Source: Allobosea sp. AAP35
GTDB taxonomy: Bacteria; Pseudomonadota; Alphaproteobacteria; Rhizobiales; Beijerinckiaceae
DNA: 64,000 bases
NCBI RefSeq assembly: GCF_001295925.1
Contig: NZ_LJHQ01000056.1
Location: 25,790-89,789 of the forward strand
Direction: 5' to 3'
The number at the start of each line of letters is the position of its first letter. Within the stretch, counting starts at the first letter, position 1. The position numbers were made by a program, and so were the translations under genes. Below the pieces are notes generated by a model. That model was given only the letters and a program-made list of their open reading frames with translations. It ran no database searches and was not told where the DNA came from. This document shows, piece by piece, positions 56,205 to 64,000 of this stretch.

Positions 56205-56436
56205 GGCGCTCTCCTCGCTGTGTGTCACCCGCACCTTAGACCTGGCGGCGCCGGCCGCGATGATCCAGCGCAAACGGCGTCTCTCGCCAAATGCGTCCCC
56301 CTTGCGCGACGTCGGTGCGTCATGCGTAAGGCGATGCTATCCAGCCTGAGACCAGTATTCTAAACAAGCCCCGCGTGGTCGTGTACCGCGCGCTGCAGCG
56401 GCGGTTTCTCGCCGCGTTTCCCGCCGGGGCCCGAAG

Positions 56437-57675
56437 ATGACGAAGACCGCCTTGGCCCCGCGCGGCCCCGCCGCGCTGCTGCACTCACCCACCATCTTCC
56501 TGATGACGCTGGCCTTCATCAACTGGCTCGGCTTCGCAAGCTGGACCGCGCTGCTGAACAATTTCGCCAAGGAAGCTGCCGGTTTCTCCGGCGCCGATAT
56601 CGGCATCCTGCAGTCGGTGCGCGAGATTCCGGGCTTCCTCGCCTTCACCGCGATCATCCTGTTCTGGTTCATGCGCGAGCAGGTTCTCGCCTATGTCAGC
56701 CTGGTGACGCTGGGCATCGGCATCGCGCTGACGGGATACCATCCGACGCTGGGCGGGCTGCTGCTGACGACGACCATCATGTCGCTGGGCTTCCATTATT
56801 ACGAGACCGCGCAGCAATCGCTGCAGCTCCAGCTTCTGCCCAAGGCGGAGGCGCCGCGCCTGCTCGGGCGGATCGCAGGGGCTTCTGCCACGGCGCAACT
56901 TCTCGCCTTCGGGTCGATCGCGCTGATCTGGCGGGCTTTCGAGCCGGGCTATACGGTCATCTTCCTGGTCGCCGGCAGCCTCGTCGTGATCCTGTCCGTG
57001 CTGGCCTTTCTGGCTTTTCCGCGCTTCCAGGGCACAGTGCCGCAGAACAAGGGCTTCGTGCTGCGCAGGCGCTACTGGCTGTATTACGCGCTGACCTTCA
57101 TGTCGGGCGCGCGCCGGCAGATCTTCATGGCCTTTGGCGGCTTCCTCCTAGTCGAGCGCTTTGGCTACGACGTGTCGGCGACCGCAATGCTGCTGCTGGC
57201 GACCTATGGAATCAACACCTTCATGGGGCCCCTGCTGGGCAGCCTCGTGGGGAGGATCGGCGAACGGGCAACGATCCAGATTGAAAACGTCTCGCTGATC
57301 GCGGTCTTCGTCGGCTATGCGCTCGCGAGCCATGGCCATTTCGCCGGCTGGGGCGTTTTTGTCGCCGGGGCCTTGTTCATCGTCGACGGCGTGTTCTTCA
57401 CGCTCACCCTGGCGCAGCGCACCTATTTCCAGAAGATCGCCGACCCGGCCGACATCGCCCCGACCTCGGCGGTGGCCTTCACGATCAACCACATTGCCGC
57501 GGTGGCGCTGCCGGTGACCTTCGGGCTGATCTGGCTGCGCGACCCGGCAATCGTGTTTTATATCGGCTCGGCTGTCGCGACGGTTTCGCTGGGGCTGGCT
57601 TTTCTCGTGCCACGCCACCCGGCTCCGGGCGCCGAGACCGTGATGGCCCCGGCACTGCCGGCAGCCGCCGAATAG
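56437..57675 (+). CDS. Major facilitator superfamily transporter
   Basis: This 412-residue protein has about 12 membrane helices, from FLMTLAFINWLGFASWTALL to YIGSAVATVSLGLAFLVPRH. A cytoplasmic basic loop (RRRYWLYYALTFMSGARRQI) lies mid-protein, between the two six-helix bundles. Substrate is unknown and no catabolic gene adjoins it. The 232 bp upstream hold nothing I recognise besides the USP promoter. Confidence 0.88.
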   Translation: MTKTALAPRGPAALLHSPTIFLMTLAFINWLGFASWTALLNNFAKEAAGFSGADIGILQSVREIPGFLAFTAIILFWFMREQVLAYVSLVTLGIGIALTGYHPTLGGLLLTTTIMSLGFHYYETAQQSLQLQLLPKAEAPRLLGRIAGASATAQLLAFGSIALIWRAFEPGYTVIFLVAGSLVVILSVLAFLAFPRFQGTVPQNKGFVLRRRYWLYYALTFMSGARRQIFMAFGGFLLVERFGYDVSATAMLLLATYGINTFMGPLLGSLVGRIGERATIQIENVSLIAVFVGYALASHGHFAGWGVFVAGALFIVDGVFFTLTLAQRTYFQKIADPADIAPTSAVAFTINHIAAVALPVTFGLIWLRDPAIVFYIGSAVATVSLGLAFLVPRHPAPGAETVMAPALPAAAE

Positions 57676-57685
57676 TTCGGCTTGC

Positions 57686-58006
57686 TCAGCCCTGGCGCGT
57701 CGGCGTGCGGACGACGAGCCCATCGAGTTCGTCGCGCAGCTTGATCTGGCAGGAGAGCCGCGAGGTCGGCTTCACCTCGAAGGCGAAGTCCAGCATGTCC
57801 TCCTCCATCGATTCCGGCGCGCCGGTCTTGGCCGTCCAGGCCTCGTCCACATAGACATGGCACGTCGCGCAGGCGCAGGCGCCGCCGCATTCGGCCTCGA
57901 TACCCGGAACGCCGTTGCGGATGGCGACTTCCATCACCGTCGCACCGGCTTCGCCCGTGACCGTCCGGCTCTCGCCATGCGCGTCGATGAAGGTGACCTG
58001 CGGCAT
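57686..58006 (-). CDS. 2Fe-2S ferredoxin, adrenodoxin type
   Basis: This 106-residue ferredoxin ligates its cluster through C40, C46, C49 ([15 protein letters not shown]) and C86 (RLSCQIKL). Such ferredoxins feed cytochrome P450, Rieske or heme-biosynthetic enzymes in alphaproteobacteria. It stands alone and converges with the MFS gene, 10 bp away. Confidence 0.95.
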   Translation of the reverse strand: MPQVTFIDAHGESRTVTGEAGATVMEVAIRNGVPGIEAECGGACACATCHVYVDEAWTAKTGAPESMEEDMLDFAFEVKPTSRLSCQIKLRDELDGLVVRTPTRQG

Positions 58007-58115
58007 TGTGAACTCCAGAAAAGCTTGATTGCGCTTCGCTTAGAGCATTTCCAAGCGGCGGGGAAAGAGCTTTCCGCGGCGAGGGCCTGCGACAGAACAG
58101 AGCAAAGCTGCGCTG

Positions 58116-58457
58116 TCAGGCAGCGCTGTCATAGCGCGCGACGACGGCGCGGGCCTCGGCCGCGGCGAGCGCCAGCGTGTCCATCGCCGCCTCGGTGCGC
58201 CGCGAGTCGGCTTCGGCCGTCAGGCGCTCGATGGCATCGGCCGCGTCGGCCACCTGCCAGGCGCCGATCGCCAGGGCCGCACCCTTCAGGGTGTGGGCGG
58301 CGTCCATCCGGCTGCCCGCATCCGGCGCCTGGTGGATGGAGCGCAACTGTCGCACGCATTGCTGTGCGAACAGGGCAAGGAGCTCGCGCTCGAGTTCCTG
58401 ATCGCCACCGGTCTGGCGGGCGAGATGGTCGAGATCGATGGCAGTCTGGGGCATCAT
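58116..58457 (-). CDS. Hpt-domain phosphotransfer protein
   Basis: This small (113-residue) helical protein has the phosphoacceptor His in AAHTLKGAALAIGA (about H54-55). It is a single Hpt domain, which would relay phosphate between a hybrid kinase and a response regulator. No kinase adjoins it. The start is MetMet at 58457/58454; the family domain begins there. The 264 bp to the next gene hold nothing I recognise. Confidence 0.85.
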   Translation of the reverse strand: MMPQTAIDLDHLARQTGGDQELERELLALFAQQCVRQLRSIHQAPDAGSRMDAAHTLKGAALAIGAWQVADAADAIERLTAEADSRRTEAAMDTLALAAAEARAVVARYDSAA

Positions 58458-58721
58458 GAACTCTGGATTGGCGGATTGCCCATGCGGTTGGACGGGGCAG
58501 CGGCAGCCTCCACCAAGCGCCCACATGGTGAATGAGGCGTTAACGACGTTTGTGAATCAGCGCCTTAAACGGGTTCCCAAGGCTTAGAGCGTCCACTACC
58601 CTTCCATTTGGTAAATGATGGGCGCAGTGTTTTCCCCTTGCCGAGGACCAGAGGCGGTCCACGCAGGTGCGGTTAGCGCGATCTGGCACCTGTCTTCAGT
58701 AGCGTGGCGAGGCGGCACAGC

Positions 58722-61700
58722 ATGAACCGGCAAAACAAGCTCCAGGATCCGACCGAGGCTGCCATGTCGGCGATCGAGGAGGCGCTGCGCCTCGACCAGC
58801 CAAAGTCGGATCTCGACAGCAATTCGGGCCCCGTTCCGAAGCTGCCCGCGACCACAGAGAATGACCTCAAGCTCGACCTGCCGCGCATCGAGCCGGCGGC
58901 GCCGAGCGCTGCCGCATCGCCGCCAGCGGCTGCTCCGCGCTCGGGCATCGCCCCCGATACCAGCCGCGTCGCCAATGACGACCGCCGCGATTCCAGCTCG
59001 CTCGTCCAGGCCTTTTCGGTCCGCCCCTCCGCCAAGCCCTATTGGTTTGCAGCGCTCGCCTCGCTGACCTGGCTCGGCGGCGCCGCCTTCGTACTGCTGA
59101 ACCGCTTTGATTCGGTCGAGACGGGGCTGCAGGGTCGCTTTGCCACCTTCGGCGTCGGCGAGTGGACGCTGCTGGCGCTGGCGATCGGTGCGCCCGTCGT
59201 CTTCTTCTTCGTCCTGGCGGCCCTGTATCGACGCACGCAGGAGATGCGCCTGGTTGCACGGGCGATGACCGAGGTCGCGCTCAGGCTGGCCGAGCCCGAG
59301 GTGGTCGGCGCCGATTCGGTGCTGTCCTTGAGCCAGACCATCCGCCGCGAGGTCGCCGCGATGGGCGACGGCATCGAGCGCGCCGTCGCGCGTGCCGGCG
59401 AACTGGAGACGATCGTTCGCGGCGAGATCGCCACGCTTGAGCGTGCCTATGCCGACAACGAGATCCGGCTGCGCTCCCTGATCGACGAACTGGTGACCCA
59501 GCGCGAAGCCGTGGTCGGCAATGCCGAGCGCGTCAAATTCGCGATCAGCGGCGCGCATGAGAACCTCTCCAAGGACCTGGACAACGCCAGCCGCACCATC
59601 GCGGAGGCCGTCGCCCAGGCCGGCGACCGCGTCACCGGATCGCTTGGCGAGAAGGGCGACCAGATCACGCTCGCGCTCGGCCGCGCCGGCGAACGCATGA
59701 TCGACGAGATCAGCGGCCGCGGCGGCGAACTGGTCGAGCGTCTTCAGGTCACGTCCGGCGAGGTCAGCGAACGGCTTTCCGGCGCCAGCGACAGCCTGTC
59801 GACGCTGCTCGACGGCCGTGCCCGCGACATCGCCTCCTCGCTCGAGCGCACCGGCGCCGTGCTGACGGAAGGCCTCGCCAATGGCGCCCGCGACGTGACG
59901 CGCGCCATCACCGAGACCGGAACCCAGGTGGTCGATACGCTGGCCGCACGCGTCGAGACCGTGAACGAGACGCTGCGCGCGACCGGCGAGACCCTGGCGC
60001 AGGACATTTCCGCTCGCGGCAGCGAGGCCGCCGAGCGTTTCGAGACCAGCAGCCGCACCATGGTCGCGCTGATCGACAGCCAGAGCGAGGCCCTGCGGTC
60101 GCGCCTGGCGGAGACCGGCGAAAGCCTGCGCGCGTCGCTGGCCGATGAAGGCGACAGCGTCACCACGCGCCTCGCCGAGGTCGGCCGCGGCGTCAACAGT
60201 CTGCTCGGCCGCCAGAACGAGCTGATCGCGTCTCGCCTGATCGAGGTCGGCGAAAGCGTCAACACGCTGATCGGGTCGCAGAGCGAGGCGCTGGTCACGC
60301 GCCTCAACGATACGGCTCGCACCGTCGATGATGTCCTGCGCGAACGCAGCGATTCCATCATTCTGCGCGTTGACCAAGCCGGGCAGTCGCTGGGCGAGAC
60401 CGTCGGCCGGCACGGCGATGTGCTGGCGACGCGCGTCGCCAGCGTCACCGAAGGTCTCCAAAGCGTCATCGACGAGCGCGGCGGCCAGCTCGTGTCGCGC
60501 CTGTCGGAGACGGGGGATACGGTTCAGGCCATGCTCGACCAACAGGCCGAGAGCCTCGTCTCGCGGGTGTCGGGGACCGGCACAGATGTCGCGCGGCTGC
60601 TCGCAGACCAGAGCGATTCACTGGTGTCGCGGGTTTCGGGTACGGGCACGGAGGTGGCCAAGCTTCTCGGCGACCAGAGCGAGGCGCTCGTCTCGCGGGT
60701 CTCCGGCACGGGCACCGACGTCGCCAAGCTGCTGGCCGATCAGAGCGAGGCCCTGGTCTTGCGCGTCTCCGGCACCGGCGACGAGGTCGCCAAGCTACTC
60801 GGGGATCAGAGCGAGGCGCTCGTATCGCGTGTGTCCAGCACCGGCGTGAACGTCGCGAGCCTGCTGGCGGGGCAGAGCGACACACTGATCTCGCGCGTCT
60901 CCGGCGCGGGCGCCGAAGTTGCCAAGCTGCTCGAGGGGCAAAGCGAAACGCTCGTCCTGCGCCTCGGTGAGGCGGGCGAGCAGGCTCATGGCCTGATCGG
61001 CGGGCAGGCCGAGGCCTTGGCCTCGCGCCTGTCGGAGACCGGCGCCCGGGTCGGTGCCCTGCTCGACGAGCAGGCTGCCGCGCTGACCGTCAAGCTGTCT
61101 CAGGCCGGGTTCGAGGTGAAGGATCTGCTCGGCAGCGAGAGCCAGGCCCTGGTCAGCCGCGTCGCCGATGTCGGCCGTTCGGTCCACAACGTTCTGGCCG
61201 AGCGCAGCGGTGCGCTGATCACGCGGCTGGCAGAGACGGGCGACAGCCTGGATCAACGCCTGGACGAGCGCGGCACGGCGTTGGCCGAGCGCCTAAAGGA
61301 TGCGACCGAAGCCGCGCAGGCGGCACTGGAGCAGCAGCAGAGCGGCTTCCTGATGCGGCTGAGCGAAACCGGCGAACAGGTCGGCACCTTGCTCGGCGAC
61401 CAGCGCGAGACCCTGTTGCGCGATCTGGTCAGTACCGGCCGCGAAGTTCACACGCTGCTCGGGGAGCAGAGCGAGGATCTGGCGCGCCGCATGAACGACG
61501 CCACCCGCGCCCTGACCCAGACCATCAATGTCGACGGCCGCGATGTTGCAGACCGGGTCACGGAGGCGGCCCAGGGTCTGCGCGAGACCTTCACCGTGCA
61601 TGGCGAGGAAGCGCGCACGCTGCTCGCCGGCACCGGCAAGGAGATCGTGCTGGCGCTGACGCTGCAGGGCGGACGCGTCAACGAGGCCCTCTCGGCCAAT

Positions 61701-64000
61701 GCCGAATCGATGCTCCGCTCGGTCGAGGGCCGCGCCCAGGCGCTGACCGAAGCGCTGGCCGGCCGTCACGATGCGCTGACCAAGCTGTTTGACGAGCAGG
61801 GTTGCGAGATCGAAACCACCATGAGCGACAAGCTCAGCGCCTTCGCGCAGCTGTTCGACACCCAGGGCCGGGAGGTCGAGACCGCGCTGGGTTCGCGGCT
61901 CGCGGCTTTCGAGGACGTCATCGTCCACAAGGGCGGCGCCTTGACCAACAGACTGTCGGACGACACCCAGGCGCTGACCGCCGCGGTGACGACCGGCATC
62001 GCGAATGTCGAGCGGCTCATCGCGCAGGACGGCATGGCGCTGGCTGACCGGGTCGGAACGCGCGCTAACGAGGCGGCCGCGATCCTCGCCGACCGCACGC
62101 GCGAAGCCACCGACGCGATGGAAAGCCAGATCAAGCTGTTCGAGGAGCGTTCGGGGGCCAAGAGCGCAGAGATCGCGGGCTCGCTCGATCAGCTGATCGA
62201 GCGGATCGACGGCAGCCTCGGCTCGCGCGCCACTGCGCTGAACGAGGCGCTGGTCGAGCGCACTGTCGACATCGCCCGCGTGCTGGCGGAGGGCGGCCGC
62301 GAGGTCACCCGTGCGCTGGCCGCCAAGGCCGACGAGATCGGCGAGGTCGTCACCTCCAAGAGCGAATCGCTCACCCGCACGCTCAGCGATAAGGCCGACA
62401 CGATCAACGCCACGCTCGGCGGACGGGCGCTCCAGATCGCCGACACGCTCGATCGCAGCGTGGCGCGCTTCGAGGAGCGCGTGGTCAACCGGCTCGATAC
62501 CGTCTCCGGCACGCTCGACACCCGCGGTCAGGAGATCGCCGACACGCTGCAGAGCAAGTCGGACGCGATTTCGGCTTCGCTGGGCGAGCGCACCGAGGAA
62601 TTGCGCATCCTGTTCGACGACAAGGGCGGCGGAATGGTCGCGGCGCTGGGCCAGCGCGGCGATGCCATCGCCGCGGCGCTGGGCGACCGCGCCGAGGCTC
62701 TGCGGGTGCTGTTCGACGACAAGGGCGGCGGCATGGTCCAGGCACTGGGCCAGCGCGGCGAAGCCATTGCCAGCGAGGTCGCCATGGTCGGCGAGACCGT
62801 GGTGCGGGCGATCGAAAGCCGTGGCTCTTCCATCATCGAGGGGCTGCGCGAGCGCGGCGCCGCGATCACGACCGCGCTCGACACCTCGTCGAGTGGCCTG
62901 CGCGAGACGCTGGAACACGGCACGCGCCAGTCCGTCGATGCGCTGGTCGCCACCAATGAGCAGCTGCGTGGCGAACTCGGCGGCATGCTCGGGCGCCTGG
63001 GCGAAGCCAACAAGCTGATGCAGCAGATCGTCAACGGCGCGAACAAGAACCTCGCCGCCGTCGAGGGAGGGCTGTCGGCGCGCGTCGGTGACCTGCAGAG
63101 CGTCATCGCCACCGTGATGGGCGAAACCGGCAAGGCCTCGCAGCAGATCGCGGCCCAGATCGGCGAGTTGAAGGCGTTCTCCGAGGGCACCCTGCGCGAG
63201 ACGGCCGTGCTCGTCGGCCAGCTCGACGAGAAGGGCCATGCGCTGGGCGACGTCACTCAGGCCAGCACCGCGGCGCTGCACTCGGTCGCAAACCGCCTCG
63301 AGCAGGTCGAGGCGCGCGTCGGCAAGGCGCTGGCCGAGCGCAAGGATGCGCTCGAGGGCCTGCACGGGCTGATCGCGACCCGCACCGACGATGTCGAATC
63401 GATCACCCGCTCGTTTGCCGCGCTGATGGACGAGTCACTGAGCACGGCAGAAGCCCGAGCCCGCGAGATCGGTGGCGTGTTGAGCGATTCGGCCGAGGCG
63501 ACGACGACGGCGATCTCGCAGCAATTCGAGCTGATCCGCACAACGACCGGCAAGGAACGCGAGCGGACAGCTCATGCTCTGCGCCAGGCCTATGAGCAGA
63601 TTTCAAACGAGGTCGGCAGCGAGCTCGCCAAGGTGACCGAACGGTTCGAGGGCGCGGCGCAGGACATGCGCGGCGTCGCGGCCGAAATCCAGCGCGAGCT
63701 GGAGGAGACACGTGCCGAGCTCAAGCGTGGCGTGCTCGACCTGCCGCGCGAGACCCAGGAATCGACGTCCGCGATGCGCCGTGTCGTCGCCGAGCAGATC
63801 AAGGCGCTCAATGAGCTGACCGAGATCGTTACCCGCTCGGGCCGGCGCAGCGATGTCGCTCTCCCCGTCGATGCCGGGCAGAGCCGGCGCGCGTCGCCTG
63901 CAGTCGCCCTGCCCCGGCAGGAGCCGGCCTACAGCACCGTGACACAGGCCCGGGCGCCCGTGGCCGAGCCGCTGCTGCGCCCCTCGCTTGACGCGACAGC
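58722..64000 (+). CDS. Giant apolipoprotein-like coiled-coil protein, probable growth pole ring (GPR) homologue (partial)
   Basis: At least 1,759 codons are visible; the C-terminus is outside the window. A Pro/Ala-rich cytoplasmic N-terminus (about 1-100) is followed by two membrane helices, FAALASLTWLGGAAFVLL (about 108-125) and LLALAIGAPVVFFFVLAALY (about 150-169). The rest is an almost unbroken amphipathic helical array of 22-residue apolipoprotein A1/A4/E-like repeats. This layout matches the Agrobacterium growth pole ring protein (about 2,100 residues), a polar organiser related to TipN, which concentrates at the growing pole of budding Rhizobiales. Start ATG 58722 is preceded by a weak GAGG. 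Function is inferred from architecture. Confidence 0.85.
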   Translation, partial: MNRQNKLQDPTEAAMSAIEEALRLDQPKSDLDSNSGPVPKLPATTENDLKLDLPRIEPAAPSAAASPPAAAPRSGIAPDTSRVANDDRRDSSSLVQAFSVRPSAKPYWFAALASLTWLGGAAFVLLNRFDSVETGLQGRFATFGVGEWTLLALAIGAPVVFFFVLAALYRRTQEMRLVARAMTEVALRLAEPEVVGADSVLSLSQTIRREVAAMGDGIERAVARAGELETIVRGEIATLERAYADNEIRLRSLIDELVTQREAVVGNAERVKFAISGAHENLSKDLDNASRTIAEAVAQAGDRVTGSLGEKGDQITLALGRAGERMIDEISGRGGELVERLQVTSGEVSERLSGASDSLSTLLDGRARDIASSLERTGAVLTEGLANGARDVTRAITETGTQVVDTLAARVETVNETLRATGETLAQDISARGSEAAERFETSSRTMVALIDSQSEALRSRLAETGESLRASLADEGDSVTTRLAEVGRGVNSLLGRQNELIASRLIEVGESVNTLIGSQSEALVTRLNDTARTVDDVLRERSDSIILRVDQAGQSLGETVGRHGDVLATRVASVTEGLQSVIDERGGQLVSRLSETGDTVQAMLDQQAESLVSRVSGTGTDVARLLADQSDSLVSRVSGTGTEVAKLLGDQSEALVSRVSGTGTDVAKLLADQSEALVLRVSGTGDEVAKLLGDQSEALVSRVSSTGVNVASLLAGQSDTLISRVSGAGAEVAKLLEGQSETLVLRLGEAGEQAHGLIGGQAEALASRLSETGARVGALLDEQAAALTVKLSQAGFEVKDLLGSESQALVSRVADVGRSVHNVLAERSGALITRLAETGDSLDQRLDERGTALAERLKDATEAAQAALEQQQSGFLMRLSETGEQVGTLLGDQRETLLRDLVSTGREVHTLLGEQSEDLARRMNDATRALTQTINVDGRDVADRVTEAAQGLRETFTVHGEEARTLLAGTGKEIVLALTLQGGRVNEALSANAESMLRSVEGRAQALTEALAGRHDALTKLFDEQGCEIETTMSDKLSAFAQLFDTQGREVETALGSRLAAFEDVIVHKGGALTNRLSDDTQALTAAVTTGIANVERLIAQDGMALADRVGTRANEAAAILADRTREATDAMESQIKLFEERSGAKSAEIAGSLDQLIERIDGSLGSRATALNEALVERTVDIARVLAEGGREVTRALAAKADEIGEVVTSKSESLTRTLSDKADTINATLGGRALQIADTLDRSVARFEERVVNRLDTVSGTLDTRGQEIADTLQSKSDAISASLGERTEELRILFDDKGGGMVAALGQRGDAIAAALGDRAEALRVLFDDKGGGMVQALGQRGEAIASEVAMVGETVVRAIESRGSSIIEGLRERGAAITTALDTSSSGLRETLEHGTRQSVDALVATNEQLRGELGGMLGRLGEANKLMQQIVNGANKNLAAVEGGLSARVGDLQSVIATVMGETGKASQQIAAQIGELKAFSEGTLRETAVLVGQLDEKGHALGDVTQASTAALHSVANRLEQVEARVGKALAERKDALEGLHGLIATRTDDVESITRSFAALMDESLSTAEARAREIGGVLSDSAEATTTAISQQFELIRTTTGKERERTAHALRQAYEQISNEVGSELAKVTERFEGAAQDMRGVAAEIQRELEETRAELKRGVLDLPRETQESTSAMRRVVAEQIKALNELTEIVTRSGRRSDVALPVDAGQSRRASPAVALPRQEPAYSTVTQARAPVAEPLLRPSLDAT
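60558..60953 (+). repeat. Six tandem 66-bp repeats within the coiled-coil gene
   Basis: Units start at 60558, 60624, 60690, 60756, 60822 and 60888, each encoding a 22-residue repeat of the pattern VSRVSGTGTDVAKLLADQSE. Neighbouring copies are close at both protein and DNA level, unlike the rest of the gene, which suggests recent local duplication. Confidence 0.85.
62610..62772 (+). repeat. Tandem 99-bp repeat within the coiled-coil gene
   Basis: CTGTTCGACGACAAGGGCGG starts copies at 62610 and 62709, encoding LFDDKGGGMV followed by ALGQRG. The second copy is partial. The 33-residue period is one and a half apolipoprotein repeats. Confidence 0.75.

Noticed and set aside
60558..60953. Regular 66-bp repeats considered as a CRISPR array
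   Set aside because: There are no unique spacers; the whole unit repeats and stays in frame as a 22-residue protein repeat, with no cas genes nearby.
61293..63365. A 690-codon open frame on the minus strand opposite the coiled-coil gene
   Set aside because: Composition follows the antisense of the repeats (QR/DG/LA-rich) with no motif or RBS; the plus strand frame is continuous and has domains.

Overview
The window is high-GC, gene-dense chromosomal DNA from an alphaproteobacterium, most consistent with the Hyphomicrobiales (a Bosea- or Methylobacterium-like organism). The main clues are a gene-transfer-agent-type packaging locus, a Rhizobium-type L-asparaginase, a malic enzyme fused to a phosphotransacetylase-like domain, and a very large apolipoprotein-like coiled-coil protein of the kind that marks the growth pole in budding Rhizobiales. 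The genus is inferred from gene content only. I recognised no rRNA, tRNA, IS element or CRISPR array.

Layout. 1-2.6 kb (minus strand): the packaging end of a GTA/phage head cluster (small terminase-like, large terminase, portal), cut by the window edge. 2.7-6.5 kb: LOG-family hydrolase, M20 dipeptidase and a HerA-like ATPase. 6.7-12.9 kb (plus): a small helical protein, then a methylmalonyl-CoA mutase operon in which a HigBA-like toxin-antitoxin pair and thiD sit between mutA and mutB, joined by 4-nt overlaps. 13.3-17.3 kb (minus): a potFGHI-type polyamine ABC importer. 17.4-23.2 kb: DUF3750 protein, lytic transglycosylase, a Cys/Met-metabolism PLP lyase with a divergent Lrp regulator, and two tandem lipoprotein hydrolases. 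23.3-33.8 kb: meaB GTPase, pyroglutamyl peptidase, a Tat-exported beta-helix protein, MazEF-like pair, asparaginase, formamidase-like hydrolase, a stand-alone RAM domain, malic enzyme, D-amino-acid aminotransferase and a solitary nucleotidyltransferase-fold protein.

33.8-45.1 kb is a purine uptake and catabolism island: guanine deaminase diverges from xdhABC, which is followed by a BMP-type nucleoside ABC importer. 45.3-50.8 kb is a complete branched-chain-type ABC importer plus a cupin. It shares a palindromic operator (TTTCAAGCTTGAAA core) with an FAD monooxygenase at 51.4-52.6 kb, suggesting one catabolic regulon. 50.9-58.5 kb holds mixed housekeeping genes (PilZ, HU, VWA protein, LysE exporter, USP, MFS, ferredoxin, Hpt). 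58.7 kb to the end is the 5' 5.3 kb of a giant coiled-coil gene, probably the growth pole ring (GPR) homologue.

A family of about 75-130 bp palindromic elements with GTCAT...ATGAC ends recurs between genes. Most copies lie inside operons rather than between them, including between the GTA terminase and portal genes and between subunits of both importer operons.
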